Shown one piece after another: positions 57,473 through 64,000 of a stretch of 64,000 nt of DNA. The stretch is from NCBI RefSeq assembly GCF_000768065.1, contig NZ_JRKM01000001.1, positions 2,108,001 through 2,172,000 of the forward strand, in the 5' to 3' direction. The position numbers and the translations under genes were made by a program. Source of the DNA: Aquabacterium sp. NJ1. Its GTDB lineage: Bacteria; Pseudomonadota; Gammaproteobacteria; Burkholderiales; Burkholderiaceae_C. Position 1 is the stretch's first letter, and each line of letters begins with the position of its first letter. The notes under the pieces were generated by a model. It was not told the origin of the DNA and did no database searches. It saw only the letters and a program-made list of their open reading frames with translations.

Positions 57473-57894
57473 ACTCCGTCACCATCTATCACAACCCGAA
57501 GTGCGGCACCTCCCGCAACACCCTGGCCCTGATCCGCAATGCGGGCATCGAACCCCTGGTGGTTCACTACCTGGACACGCCGCCCACGCGTGCGCAACTG
57601 GTCCAGCTGATCACAGCCTGCGGCCTGTCGGTGCGTGAAGTGCTGCGCAGCAAGGGCGAGGTCTATGAGGAACTCAAGCTGGATGACAGCAAGTGGACCG
57701 ACGACGAGCTGCTGGACTTCATGGTCGCGCACCCGATCCTGATCAACCGGCCCATCGTGGTCACGCCCCAGGGCACGCGCCTGTGCCGCCCCTCCGAGCT
57801 GGTGCTCGACATCCTGCCGCAAGCGCAGCAAGGCCCCTTCACCAAAGAAGACGGCGAAGTGGTGATTGACGCGCAAGGCCGCCGCCTTGTCTGA
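57469..57894 (+). CDS. arsC: Arsenate reductase, glutaredoxin-coupled (ArsC family)
   Basis: A 141-residue enzyme of the plasmid R773 ArsC type, which reduces arsenate using glutathione and glutaredoxin. The catalytic Cys12 is in YHNPKCGTSRN; the arsenate-binding Arg triad is likely in the NRPIVVTPQGTRLCRP region near residues 90-107. A start overlapping acr3 by ATGA (57469) is preferred over ATG at 57460. It is of a different evolutionary type from the arsC upstream in the same operon. Confidence 0.93.
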   Translation: MNSVTIYHNPKCGTSRNTLALIRNAGIEPLVVHYLDTPPTRAQLVQLITACGLSVREVLRSKGEVYEELKLDDSKWTDDELLDFMVAHPILINRPIVVTPQGTRLCRPSELVLDILPQAQQGPFTKEDGEVVIDAQGRRLV

Positions 57895-57904
57895 ACAGGC
57901 CGAC

Positions 57905-58450
57905 ATGCCGGCATCGCCAGAACAGCCTTGCCTGATGGCCGCATGGCACGCGCATGAGCGCGAGCTGAGGCGCTGGCTGATCGGCCATGTAGAAGACCCG
58001 CACACGGCGCAAGACCTGCTGCAAGACATCTTCATGAAGGCCTTGCGCCAAGGGCAGGGCTTTTGCGACATCACCAATGCACGCGCCTGGCTGTACGAGG
58101 TCGCGCGTAACACCGTGACCGACCACATGCGTCGTCGCCGGGCATGGGTTGAATTGCCCGATGACCTGCCTGCCGCCGAAGACAACCCGATGCCCGCGGT
58201 GGACAGCCTGGCTTCCTGCCTGCCCCGCGTGCTGGGTGAATTGAGCGCCGAAGACCGCGAGGCCATCACCGAATGCGACCTCAAGGGCATGAGCCAGGAA
58301 GACTACGCCCGCAAGCTGGGCCTGAGCTTGCCGGGTGCCAAGTCACGCATCCAGAGGGCCCGCAAGCGGCTGCGGGCGCAATTGACGCTGTCTTGCCAGG
58401 TGACACTTGATCCGCAGGGCCAGGTTTGCTGCTTTGTGCCCCGCGCTTGA
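57905..58450 (+). CDS. SigZ-like ECF sigma factor with C-terminal cysteines
   Basis: A 181-residue group IV sigma factor. Region 2 is at about residues 15-80 (DPHTAQDLLQDIFMKALRQ, then ARAWLYEVARNTVTDHMRRRR). Region 4 is at about 105-160 (LSAEDREAITECDLKGMSQEDYARKLGLSLPGAKSRIQRARKRLRAQL). It ends LSCQVTLDPQGQVCCFVPRA, placing three Cys after region 4, a SigZ-like tail that might sense metalloids or thiols. No anti-sigma gene is adjacent. The start ATG at 57905 is 10 bp after the arsC stop; TTG at 57887 is possible. It is embedded between arsC and the ArsP-type permease. Confidence 0.85.
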   Translation: MPASPEQPCLMAAWHAHERELRRWLIGHVEDPHTAQDLLQDIFMKALRQGQGFCDITNARAWLYEVARNTVTDHMRRRRAWVELPDDLPAAEDNPMPAVDSLASCLPRVLGELSAEDREAITECDLKGMSQEDYARKLGLSLPGAKSRIQRARKRLRAQLTLSCQVTLDPQGQVCCFVPRA

Positions 58451-58493
58451 CGCCAGCGCGTGCCATACCTGCATCTTTTTGATGGCAGTGGCG
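58451..58493 (+). other. Nested stem-loop before the ArsP-type permease gene
   Basis: TGCCAT (58461-58466) pairs with ATGGCA (58482-58487), nested inside CGCCA (58451-58455) and TGGCG (58489-58493). It starts right after the sigma factor stop and ends 52 bp before the permease ATG. No T-run follows, so it is a possible processing or leader element rather than a terminator. Confidence 0.35.
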
Positions 58494-58545
58494 TCTCCTT
58501 GATTGACAGGCTTGACCTGCCGCCCCAGAGGAACACACTGCTGTC

Positions 58546-59601
58546 ATGAACACCACCACCTCCCCCGCCGCCGCCCAGACGACGCCCTTGCTTCGCTGGC
58601 TTCTCGGCCTGGCCGTGGTGGCGCCCTTGTGGTTCTGGGCTTACGCGCACCTCACCGACCTGGCCGACGCCGTTCTGAGCCTGATCGGCCTGACGCGCCA
58701 GACGGCCCTGGGTGAAGCCTTGCATTTCTTCTTTTACGACACGCCCAAGGTCTTGCTCTTGCTCACGGGCATCGTGTTTGTGATGGGCATCGTGCAGACC
58801 TTTTTTGCGCCCGAGCGCACCCGTGCCTTGCTGGCGGGCAAGCGGACCGGTGTGGGCAATGTGCTGGCGGCCCTGCTGGGCATCGTCACCCCGTTTTGCT
58901 CCTGCTCGGCCGTGCCCTTGTTCATTGGCCTGCTCTCGGCTGGCGTGCCGCTGGGCGTGACCTTCTCATTTCTGATCTCGGCGCCCATGGTCAATGAGGT
59001 GGCCCTGGCGCTCCTGTTCGGCATGTTTGGCTGGAAGGTGGCGGGGCTCTACCTTGGAATGGGCCTGCTGGTGGCCATCGTCGCGGGCCTGGTGATCGGC
59101 AGGCTGCGCATGGAGCGCCACCTGGAAGACTGGGTACAGGTCATCGCCCGGGGTGAAGCCGTGCATGTGCAGGCAGAGCGCCTGAACTGGGTGCAACGCT
59201 TTGAAGCGGGTTGGCGCCATGTGCGCGAGATCGTCGGCAAGGTCTGGCCCTATGTGATCGCTGGCATTGCACTGGGCGCGGGCATCCACGGTTATGTGCC
59301 GCAAGACTTCATGGCATCCATCATGGGGCGCGAAGCCTGGTGGTCGGTGCCGGTGGCCGTGCTCCTGGGTGTGCCCATGTACACCAATGCCGCCGGCATC
59401 ATCCCCATCGTCGAAGCCCTGATCGGCAAGGGGGCCGCCCTGGGCACCGTGCTGGCTTTCATGATGAGCGTGATCGCCCTGTCTGCGCCAGAAATGATCA
59501 TCTTGCGCAAGGCGCTCAAGCCACGCCTGATCGCCACCTTTGCGGGCATCGTGGCCGCTGGCATTTTGCTGGTGGGTTACGTGTTCAATCTCGTTCTGTA
59601 A
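58546..59601 (+). CDS. arsP: ArsP-type permease (predicted permease family)
   Basis: A 351-residue membrane protein of the predicted permease family annotated as ArsP_1, with about eight to ten helices. The signature TPFCSCSAVPLFIGLLSAGVPLGVTFSFLISAPMVNEVA (here given in part: PFCSCSAVP) is near residue 120, and a second such inverted block, GVPMYTNAAGIIPIVEALIGKG, is near residue 280. ArsP proteins export trivalent organoarsenicals; the neighbouring arsI fits that idea, but other members of this family carry other roles, so the substrate is inferred. AGAGGAAC precedes the ATG. It is followed by a small redox protein. Confidence 0.82.
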   Translation: MNTTTSPAAAQTTPLLRWLLGLAVVAPLWFWAYAHLTDLADAVLSLIGLTRQTALGEALHFFFYDTPKVLLLLTGIVFVMGIVQTFFAPERTRALLAGKRTGVGNVLAALLGIVTPFCSCSAVPLFIGLLSAGVPLGVTFSFLISAPMVNEVALALLFGMFGWKVAGLYLGMGLLVAIVAGLVIGRLRMERHLEDWVQVIARGEAVHVQAERLNWVQRFEAGWRHVREIVGKVWPYVIAGIALGAGIHGYVPQDFMASIMGREAWWSVPVAVLLGVPMYTNAAGIIPIVEALIGKGAALGTVLAFMMSVIALSAPEMIILRKALKPRLIATFAGIVAAGILLVGYVFNLVL

Positions 59602-59632
59602 AGCCATCTCCCATTGATTCAAGGGCAACATC

Positions 59633-59866
59633 ATGAAAGACATCAAGGTTCTGGGCTCGGGCTGCGCCAACTGCAAGACCACCATCGCACTGATCGAACA
59701 AGTCGCTCAGGAAAAGCGCGTTGAGATCAAGATGGACAAGGTGCAGGACATGCAGGCCATCATCGGTTACGGCGTCATGTCCACCCCAGGGGTGGTGGTG
59801 GATGGCAAGGTGGTGCATGCCGGTGGCGTGCCCAGTCGGGACAAGATAGCGCAGTGGTTGGCATGA
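59633..59866 (+). CDS. Small redox-active thioredoxin-fold protein
   Basis: A 77-residue protein of the TM0996/MTH895-like glutaredoxin fold with Cys11-Ala-Asn-Cys14 in LGSGCANCKTT, and the cis-Pro loop MSTPGVVVDGKVVHAGGVPS. These proteins usually sit next to the ArsP_1 permease and are proposed to supply reducing power or deliver a thiol-bound substrate. It follows the permease gene by 31 bp. Its stop overlaps the next start by ATGA. Confidence 0.88.
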   Translation: MKDIKVLGSGCANCKTTIALIEQVAQEKRVEIKMDKVQDMQAIIGYGVMSTPGVVVDGKVVHAGGVPSRDKIAQWLA

Positions 59867-60126
59867 ACGCAGCTCGCCAGCCCGTGAGCGCGACATCACT
59901 GAGCACCGCCGAAGCGCTCAACCTGGGCTGCTACTGCCGCACGCTCAACCCGATGCGGCTTCAACAGGAGCTGGAGGCCGACAGCAGCCTGGCTGGCATG
60001 ACACTGGACACCACCACATCTTTGAGCGAGCATGGCTTGCACGCATCAAGACACCCCAGCCTGGCGCGCTCGCCAGCATCTGCATCCACATTGATTCGTT
60101 TGGTGTTTGACCTACACAAGGAGTGA
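59863..60126 (+). pseudogene. Short open frame, probable truncated remnant
   Basis: An 87-residue frame beginning ATGA over the thioredoxin stop. Its first part (ALNLGCYCRTLNPMRLQQELEADSSLAG) is protein-like and reminds me of a longer betaproteobacterial protein family, but no name can be given. The second half (SLARSPASASTLIRLVFDLHKE) looks out of frame, and the thiolase Shine-Dalgarno is inside its end. It is most likely a gene fragment, possibly from the event that brought the thiolase gene here. Confidence 0.45.
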
Positions 60127-60128
60127 AC

Positions 60129-61313
60129 ATGAGCCAGCCTGAAGTCGTCATCTGCAACCCTGTCCGCACCGCCATCGGCACCTATGGCGGCAGCCTCAAA
60201 GACGTGCTGGCCCCTGATCTGGGCGCCGCCGTCATCCGTGAAAGCCTCAAACGCTCGGGCTTGCCCGCCGACCAGATCGAATCGCTCATCATGGGCAACG
60301 TCATCCAGGCAGGCGTGAAGATGAACCCCGCGCGGCAGGCCGGCATCGGTGCGGGTCTGCCCGTCGAGGTGCCTGCCATGACCGTGAACCGCGTGTGCGG
60401 CTCTGGCGCCCAGGCCATTGCCAGTGCGGCCCTGGAGATCTGGTCGGGCATGAGCCAGGTCGCCATCGCTGGCGGCATGGAGAACATGGACCGCGCCCCC
60501 TACCTGCTGCCGCAAGGGCGCTGGGGCGCGCGCATGGGCGATGTCACGCTGCTCGACAGCATGCTCTACGACGGCCTGAACGACGCCTTCAGCGGCAAGC
60601 ATTCTGGCTGGCACACCGAGGACCTGGTGGCACTGAAGGCCATCAGCCGAGAGGATCAGGACCGTTGGGCCTTGCGCTCGCAGCAGCGCTTCTCGGTCGC
60701 CCAGGCTGAAGGCAAGTTCGACGCCGAAATCGTGACGATCGAAGTGCCGGGTCGCAAGGGCCCCACGCTCTTTGCCCGCGATGAGCACAACCGCCCCGAG
60801 ACCACGGCCGAATCGCTGACCAAACTCAAGCCCGCCTTCCGCAAAGAAGGCACGATCACGGCGGGCAATGCGCCTGGCCTCAACACCGGGGCGGCGGCCA
60901 TGATCGTGGCCGAGCGCAAATGGGCCGACAGCCATGGCTTGAAGCCCATGGCACGCCTGGTGAGTTACGGCGTGGGCGCCGTTGAGCCAGGCATGTTCGG
61001 GTTGGGGCCCGTGCCGGCCGTGCGACAAGCGCTGGCGCGAGCCAAGTGGGCCGTGGGTGATGTGCAGCGTGTCGAGATCAACGAGGCCTTTGCGGCCATC
61101 GCCCTGGCTTGCCTGCGCGAACTGGGCCTGCCCGAAGACAGGGTCAATGTGGAGGGCGGCGCCATTGCGCACGGCCATCCGATTGGCGCCTCTGGCGCGG
61201 TGCTGACCACGCGCTTGCTGCATTCGATGCAACGCGATGGGCTCCAACGCGGCGTGGTGACCCTGTGCATCGGGGGCGGTCAAGGCATTGCCCTGGCACT
61301 TGAAATGATCTGA
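60129..61313 (+). CDS. Acetyl-CoA acetyltransferase (thiolase)
   Basis: A 394-residue biosynthetic or degradative thiolase that condenses or cleaves acyl-CoA. The catalytic residues are Cys90 (VNRVCGSGAQA), His350 (AHGHPIGASGA) and Cys380 (TLCIGGGQGIAL), at the same spacing as the Zoogloea enzyme. AAGGAG precedes the ATG at 60129. It is intact but has no obvious connection to the surrounding arsenic genes, so it may be a later insertion or carry an unrelated function. Confidence 0.93.
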   Translation: MSQPEVVICNPVRTAIGTYGGSLKDVLAPDLGAAVIRESLKRSGLPADQIESLIMGNVIQAGVKMNPARQAGIGAGLPVEVPAMTVNRVCGSGAQAIASAALEIWSGMSQVAIAGGMENMDRAPYLLPQGRWGARMGDVTLLDSMLYDGLNDAFSGKHSGWHTEDLVALKAISREDQDRWALRSQQRFSVAQAEGKFDAEIVTIEVPGRKGPTLFARDEHNRPETTAESLTKLKPAFRKEGTITAGNAPGLNTGAAAMIVAERKWADSHGLKPMARLVSYGVGAVEPGMFGLGPVPAVRQALARAKWAVGDVQRVEINEAFAAIALACLRELGLPEDRVNVEGGAIAHGHPIGASGAVLTTRLLHSMQRDGLQRGVVTLCIGGGQGIALALEMI

Positions 61314-61383
61314 TGGATTGGGCGCATCTTTTTGCCATGGTCTGCGTCTCCTTTCATGAGACCAAACTCAATGGAGCCAGATC

Positions 61384-61605
61384 ATGTGCATGGGATACGC
61401 CAAAGACATCGCGGCCTGGGCCTGCCAAGGGGAGTTGAACCGACGTGAGGCGGCCTTGCTCGCTTGGGGTGAGACCTGGCTTGCGCAAAGGCTTGATCCC
61501 GCCGAACAGGGGCCACAGGCAGGGCCAGCGCGTGGTGATTCGGGCGCGCCAGCGCAGGTTCGTGACATGGCGCCGACCCGCGCCATCGCCCTGCCAAACC
61601 GGTAG
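61384..61605 (+). CDS. Small hypothetical protein
   Basis: A 73-residue frame starting MCMGYAKDIAAWACQGELNRREAALLAWGETWLAQ, with a helical, amphipathic first half and a disordered tail. TGGAGCC precedes the ATG at a suitable distance. No family was recognised. It lies 70 bp after the thiolase and 112 bp before the arsA pseudogene. A modest coding call only; two Cys in the first 14 residues are notable next to arsenic genes. Confidence 0.45.
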   Translation: MCMGYAKDIAAWACQGELNRREAALLAWGETWLAQRLDPAEQGPQAGPARGDSGAPAQVRDMAPTRAIALPNR

Positions 61606-61717
61606 GCTGCCTTGGGGTGGGCGTGGCGCCGCTCATTGCGGTTTGCGGACGCAGGTGCCCGACGGGCTGGGTAAACTGGCTCGCGGTGAATCGGCGTTCA
61701 AACCAAGGAGCATCTTC

Positions 61718-63419
61718 ATGGCCATCAACGTGCCGGACTTTCTGAACCATCCAACCCGGCACCTGTTCTTCACCGGCAAGGGCGGCGTGGGCAAGACCTC
61801 GCTGTCGACTGCCACGGCCATTGCCCTGGCCGACTCGGGCCTGCGCGTGCTGCTGGTCAGCACCGACGCCGCCTCCAACCTTGATGAGATGCTGGGCGCC
61901 CCCTTGCGCAACACGCCCACGCCCGTGCCTGGTGTGCCGGGCCTGTCGATGCTCAACATCGACCCGGACGTGGCGGCCGAGACCTATCGCCAACGTGTCA
62001 TCGCGCAAATGGCCGGCAGCAGCACCGAGGATGAACGCGCCACCGTGCGCGAGCAGTTGTCGGGTGCCTGCACCACCGAGATCGCCTCGTTCGACGAGTT
62101 CTCCAACCTGCTGGCCGGTGGCGCGGGGGACTACGACCACATCGTGTTCGACACGGCCCCGACCGGCCACACCCTGCGCCTGCTGAGCCTGCCCAAGGCC
62201 TGGAGCGGCTTCCTCAAGGGCAATGACCGCGGCGCCTCCTGCCTGGGCCCCCATTCCGGCTTGAAGATGCAGGAGGCCCGATCAAGGCGCCCTGGCCGAA
62301 GCGGCCCGCACCAGCGCCGAGCTGCGCACCCTGGGCCTGGGCAACCAGCACCTGGCCGTCAACGGCGTGTTCCAAGCCAGCAACCCGCATGACGATGTGG
62401 CCCGTGCCCTTGAATCGCTGGGCGCGCAGGCCATGGCCCACATGCCCGAGGCCCTCCGGGCCTTGCCGCAACATCGCGTGCCGCTGCGCCCCTTCGACAC
62501 GGTCGGCCTGCCTGCCCTGCGCGCGCTCTTGTCGGATCAACCCACGCCCGCGGACCTGATACCCGCGCCGCAGGTCGATGCGCCCCTGTCGGCGGAGCGG
62601 CTGGACAAACTGGTAGACGAGCTGGCCGCAACCGGCAAGGGCCTGATCATGGTGATGGGCAAAGGCGGCGTCGGCAAGACCACGATCGCAGCAGCCCTGG
62701 CCATTGGCCTGGTGCGGCGCGGCCTGGCCGTGCACCTGAGCACGACCGACCCGGCGGCCCACCTGGCCATGACGCTCGATGGGCAACTGCCCGGCCTGAG
62801 CGTGGACCGCATCGACCCCAAGGTCGAGACCCAGCGCTACATCGACAAGATCATGGCCGCCAAAGGCAGCCAGCTCGATGAGCAGGAGAAGGCCCTGATG
62901 CTGGAGGACCTGCAATCGCCCTGCACCGAAGAGGTCGCCGTCTTCCACGCGTTTTCCAAGACCGTGGCCTCGGCCCGCAGTGCCTTCGTGGTGCTGGACA
63001 CCGCGCCGACCGGCCACTCGCTGCTGCTGATGGACGCCACCGGGGCTTACCACCGCCAGATGGTGCGCGCTTTCGAGAGCCAGGCCACCACGCACATCGT
63101 CACGCCGCTGATGCGCCTGCAAGACCCGGACTACACCCGCATCGTGCTGGTCACGCTGCCCGAGACCACGCCGGCTTCACAAGCCGCGGCCTTGCAGGAT
63201 GACCTGCGGCGTGCGCACATCGAGCCTTATGCCTGGGTGGTCAACAAATCGATCCTGGCCACCGGCACGCAAGACCCCACCCTGCTGGCCAGGCTGGAGG
63301 GCGAGCGCCGCCAGATGGCCCGCATCGCCTCTGGCCTGGCCCAGCGCACCTTCGTGCTGCCCTGGACACCACAGCCGCCCGTAGGCGTGGCGGCGCTCAC
63401 GCACCTGCTGGACACCTGA
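61718..63419 (+). pseudogene. arsA: Broken arsA (arsenite-stimulated ATPase) with frameshifting internal deletion
   Basis: ArsA normally has two homologous ATPase halves that power or assist arsenite export. The first half starts at the ATG at 61718 (AAGGAG ahead) with P-loop GKGGVGKTS near residue 20 and continues in frame to GASCLGPHSGLKMQEA. The frame then shifts by +1 at about 62270-62280. The second frame resumes with DQGALAEAARTSAEL, then GNQHLAVNGVF and the second P-loop GKGGVGKTT. Compared with known ArsA, about 20 residues are missing at the joint. The first frame hits a stop at 62390-62392, so only a truncated product is expected. A sequencing or assembly fault is the alternative. 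Confidence 0.85.
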
Positions 63420-63428
63420 AGCGCCCCG

Positions 63429-64000
63429 TCAGTTCAACACATAGCCCACGGGCTGCGGCACGGCCGGCAGCTCGCGGTCGCCCAGCATTTCCAGCAAGGC
63501 CGCTTCGATGTTGATGGCCATGGCGTCCAGCGCCAGGTCATTGGGCATGGTGCCAAAGGGCTCTTCGATCTCGTCGCTCAGGGCTTCGATGGCAAAGAAG
63601 GTATAGGCCACGAAACACACCATGAGCGGGGTCATGATGCCGATGGCATCCAGCAGGCCGAAGGGCAGCATCAGGCAATAGATGTAGACCGTGCGGTGCA
63701 GGATGACCGAATACGTGAAAGGCAGCGGCGTGTAGGCGATGCGTTCGCAACCGCCGTAGGCATCGTTGAGGCCTGCAAGCGAGCGATCCAGCTCGGCGGC
63801 CAGGATGGGCGACAGCTCGCCCGACTCGCGCTGCTGGCGCAACTGGTCCGCCAGCCAAGTCATGATCTGCAGCGGCGGCGAACGGCGGCCTGCCACTTGA
63901 GGCAGCAGCGATGCGGGCAGGAGGCGACGCATGTCCGCCTGGTTGTCCGAATTGCGCAGCTGGTGCCGCACCGCATGCACGAATGCGGCCACGCCCATCA
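63429..64000 (-). CDS. Bestrophin-family anion channel, C-terminal part (cut by window edge)
   Basis: The C-terminal 190 residues of a bacterial bestrophin-like (UPF0187) membrane protein. Visible blocks are IAYTPLPFTYSVILHRTVYIYCLMLPFGLLDAIGIMTPLMVCFVAYTFFAIEALSDEIEEPFG, which contains the family's conserved Thr-Pro-Leu-Pro-Phe and the two terminal membrane helices, and the tail NDLALDAMAINIEAALLEMLGD. The N-terminal half lies beyond the right edge; the frame is open through 64000 and the Met at 63996-63998 is internal. It is convergent with the arsA pseudogene (9 bp). Confidence 0.85.
   Translation of the reverse strand, partial: MGVAAFVHAVRHQLRNSDNQADMRRLLPASLLPQVAGRRSPPLQIMTWLADQLRQQRESGELSPILAAELDRSLAGLNDAYGGCERIAYTPLPFTYSVILHRTVYIYCLMLPFGLLDAIGIMTPLMVCFVAYTFFAIEALSDEIEEPFGTMPNDLALDAMAINIEAALLEMLGDRELPAVPQPVGYVLN

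Noticed and set aside
62270..62290. Programmed frameshift in arsA
   Set aside because: No slippery heptamer or downstream structure is seen, and about 20 residues are missing at the joint, so a deletion explains it better.

Overview
The window is about 64 kb of dense, G+C-rich bacterial chromosome (roughly two-thirds G+C by eye). Gene content and protein style point to a betaproteobacterium of the order Burkholderiales, probably close to the Comamonadaceae or the Aquabacterium/Ideonella/Leptothrix group: mreB divergent from gatCAB, MetR/MetE, many c-di-GMP proteins and beta-type ars and RND operons. Genus cannot be fixed from sequence alone. I see no rRNA, tRNA, CRISPR array, prophage or insertion sequence.

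Layout. 1-4.7 kb: 5' part of mreB, then gatC-gatA-(diiron hydrolase)-gatB. 4.8-8 kb: DUF2306 membrane protein, AraC regulator, DUF2834 protein. 8-11 kb: two secreted coiled-coil proteins, pyrE, exonuclease III. 11-24.5 kb: three large signalling proteins (Cache-PAS-GGDEF-EAL; 7TM-GAF-PAS-GGDEF; hybrid histidine kinase) interleaved with orphan norEF-like oxidase subunits, divergent metR/metE and a small outer-membrane barrel. 24.5-27.6 kb: a GCS2-type ligase, an aspartoacylase-like zinc hydrolase and a SRPBCC protein. 27.6-34.1 kb: an ECF sigma factor with a ChrR-like cupin protein next to an operon for a DUF4331 protein, a lipoprotein, a TPR protein and a HupE/UreJ membrane protein. 34.2-40.6 kb: TlpA-like thioredoxin, an outer-membrane barrel, and an envelope group of Ser/Thr kinase, LysM-polysaccharide deacetylase, TPR lipoprotein and LysM/TPR lipoprotein. 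40.7-48.3 kb: a heavy-metal RND efflux operon with three small periplasmic accessory genes. 48.3-54.7 kb: tesB, a small Lys/Ala-rich exported protein, LysR/cupin/cytochrome c, and a two-gene c-di-GMP/phosphorelay operon. 55-63.4 kb: an arsenic island (arsR, arsI, two arsC types, acr3, SigZ-like sigma factor, ArsP-type permease, redox thioredoxin, thiolase, broken arsA). 63.4 kb to the end: a bestrophin-family channel cut by the window edge.

Most notable: the ECF sigma gene and the DUF4331 operon both carry the same candidate promoter, GCATCC-N16-CGTA, on the same strand and correctly placed. This defines a probable autoregulated envelope or redox regulon (27.65-34.12 kb) whose effector set (DUF4331, lipoprotein, TPR, HupE) I do not recognise as a described system. 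Exact 11-bp inverted repeats bracket the sigma promoter. Other highlights are a probable leaderless arsR transcript with an operator in its promoter, arsA inactivated by a frameshifting deletion, an ECF sigma factor inside the ars operon, a MerR-like 19-bp-spacer promoter before the RND operon without a merR gene in the window, and norEF without norCB.
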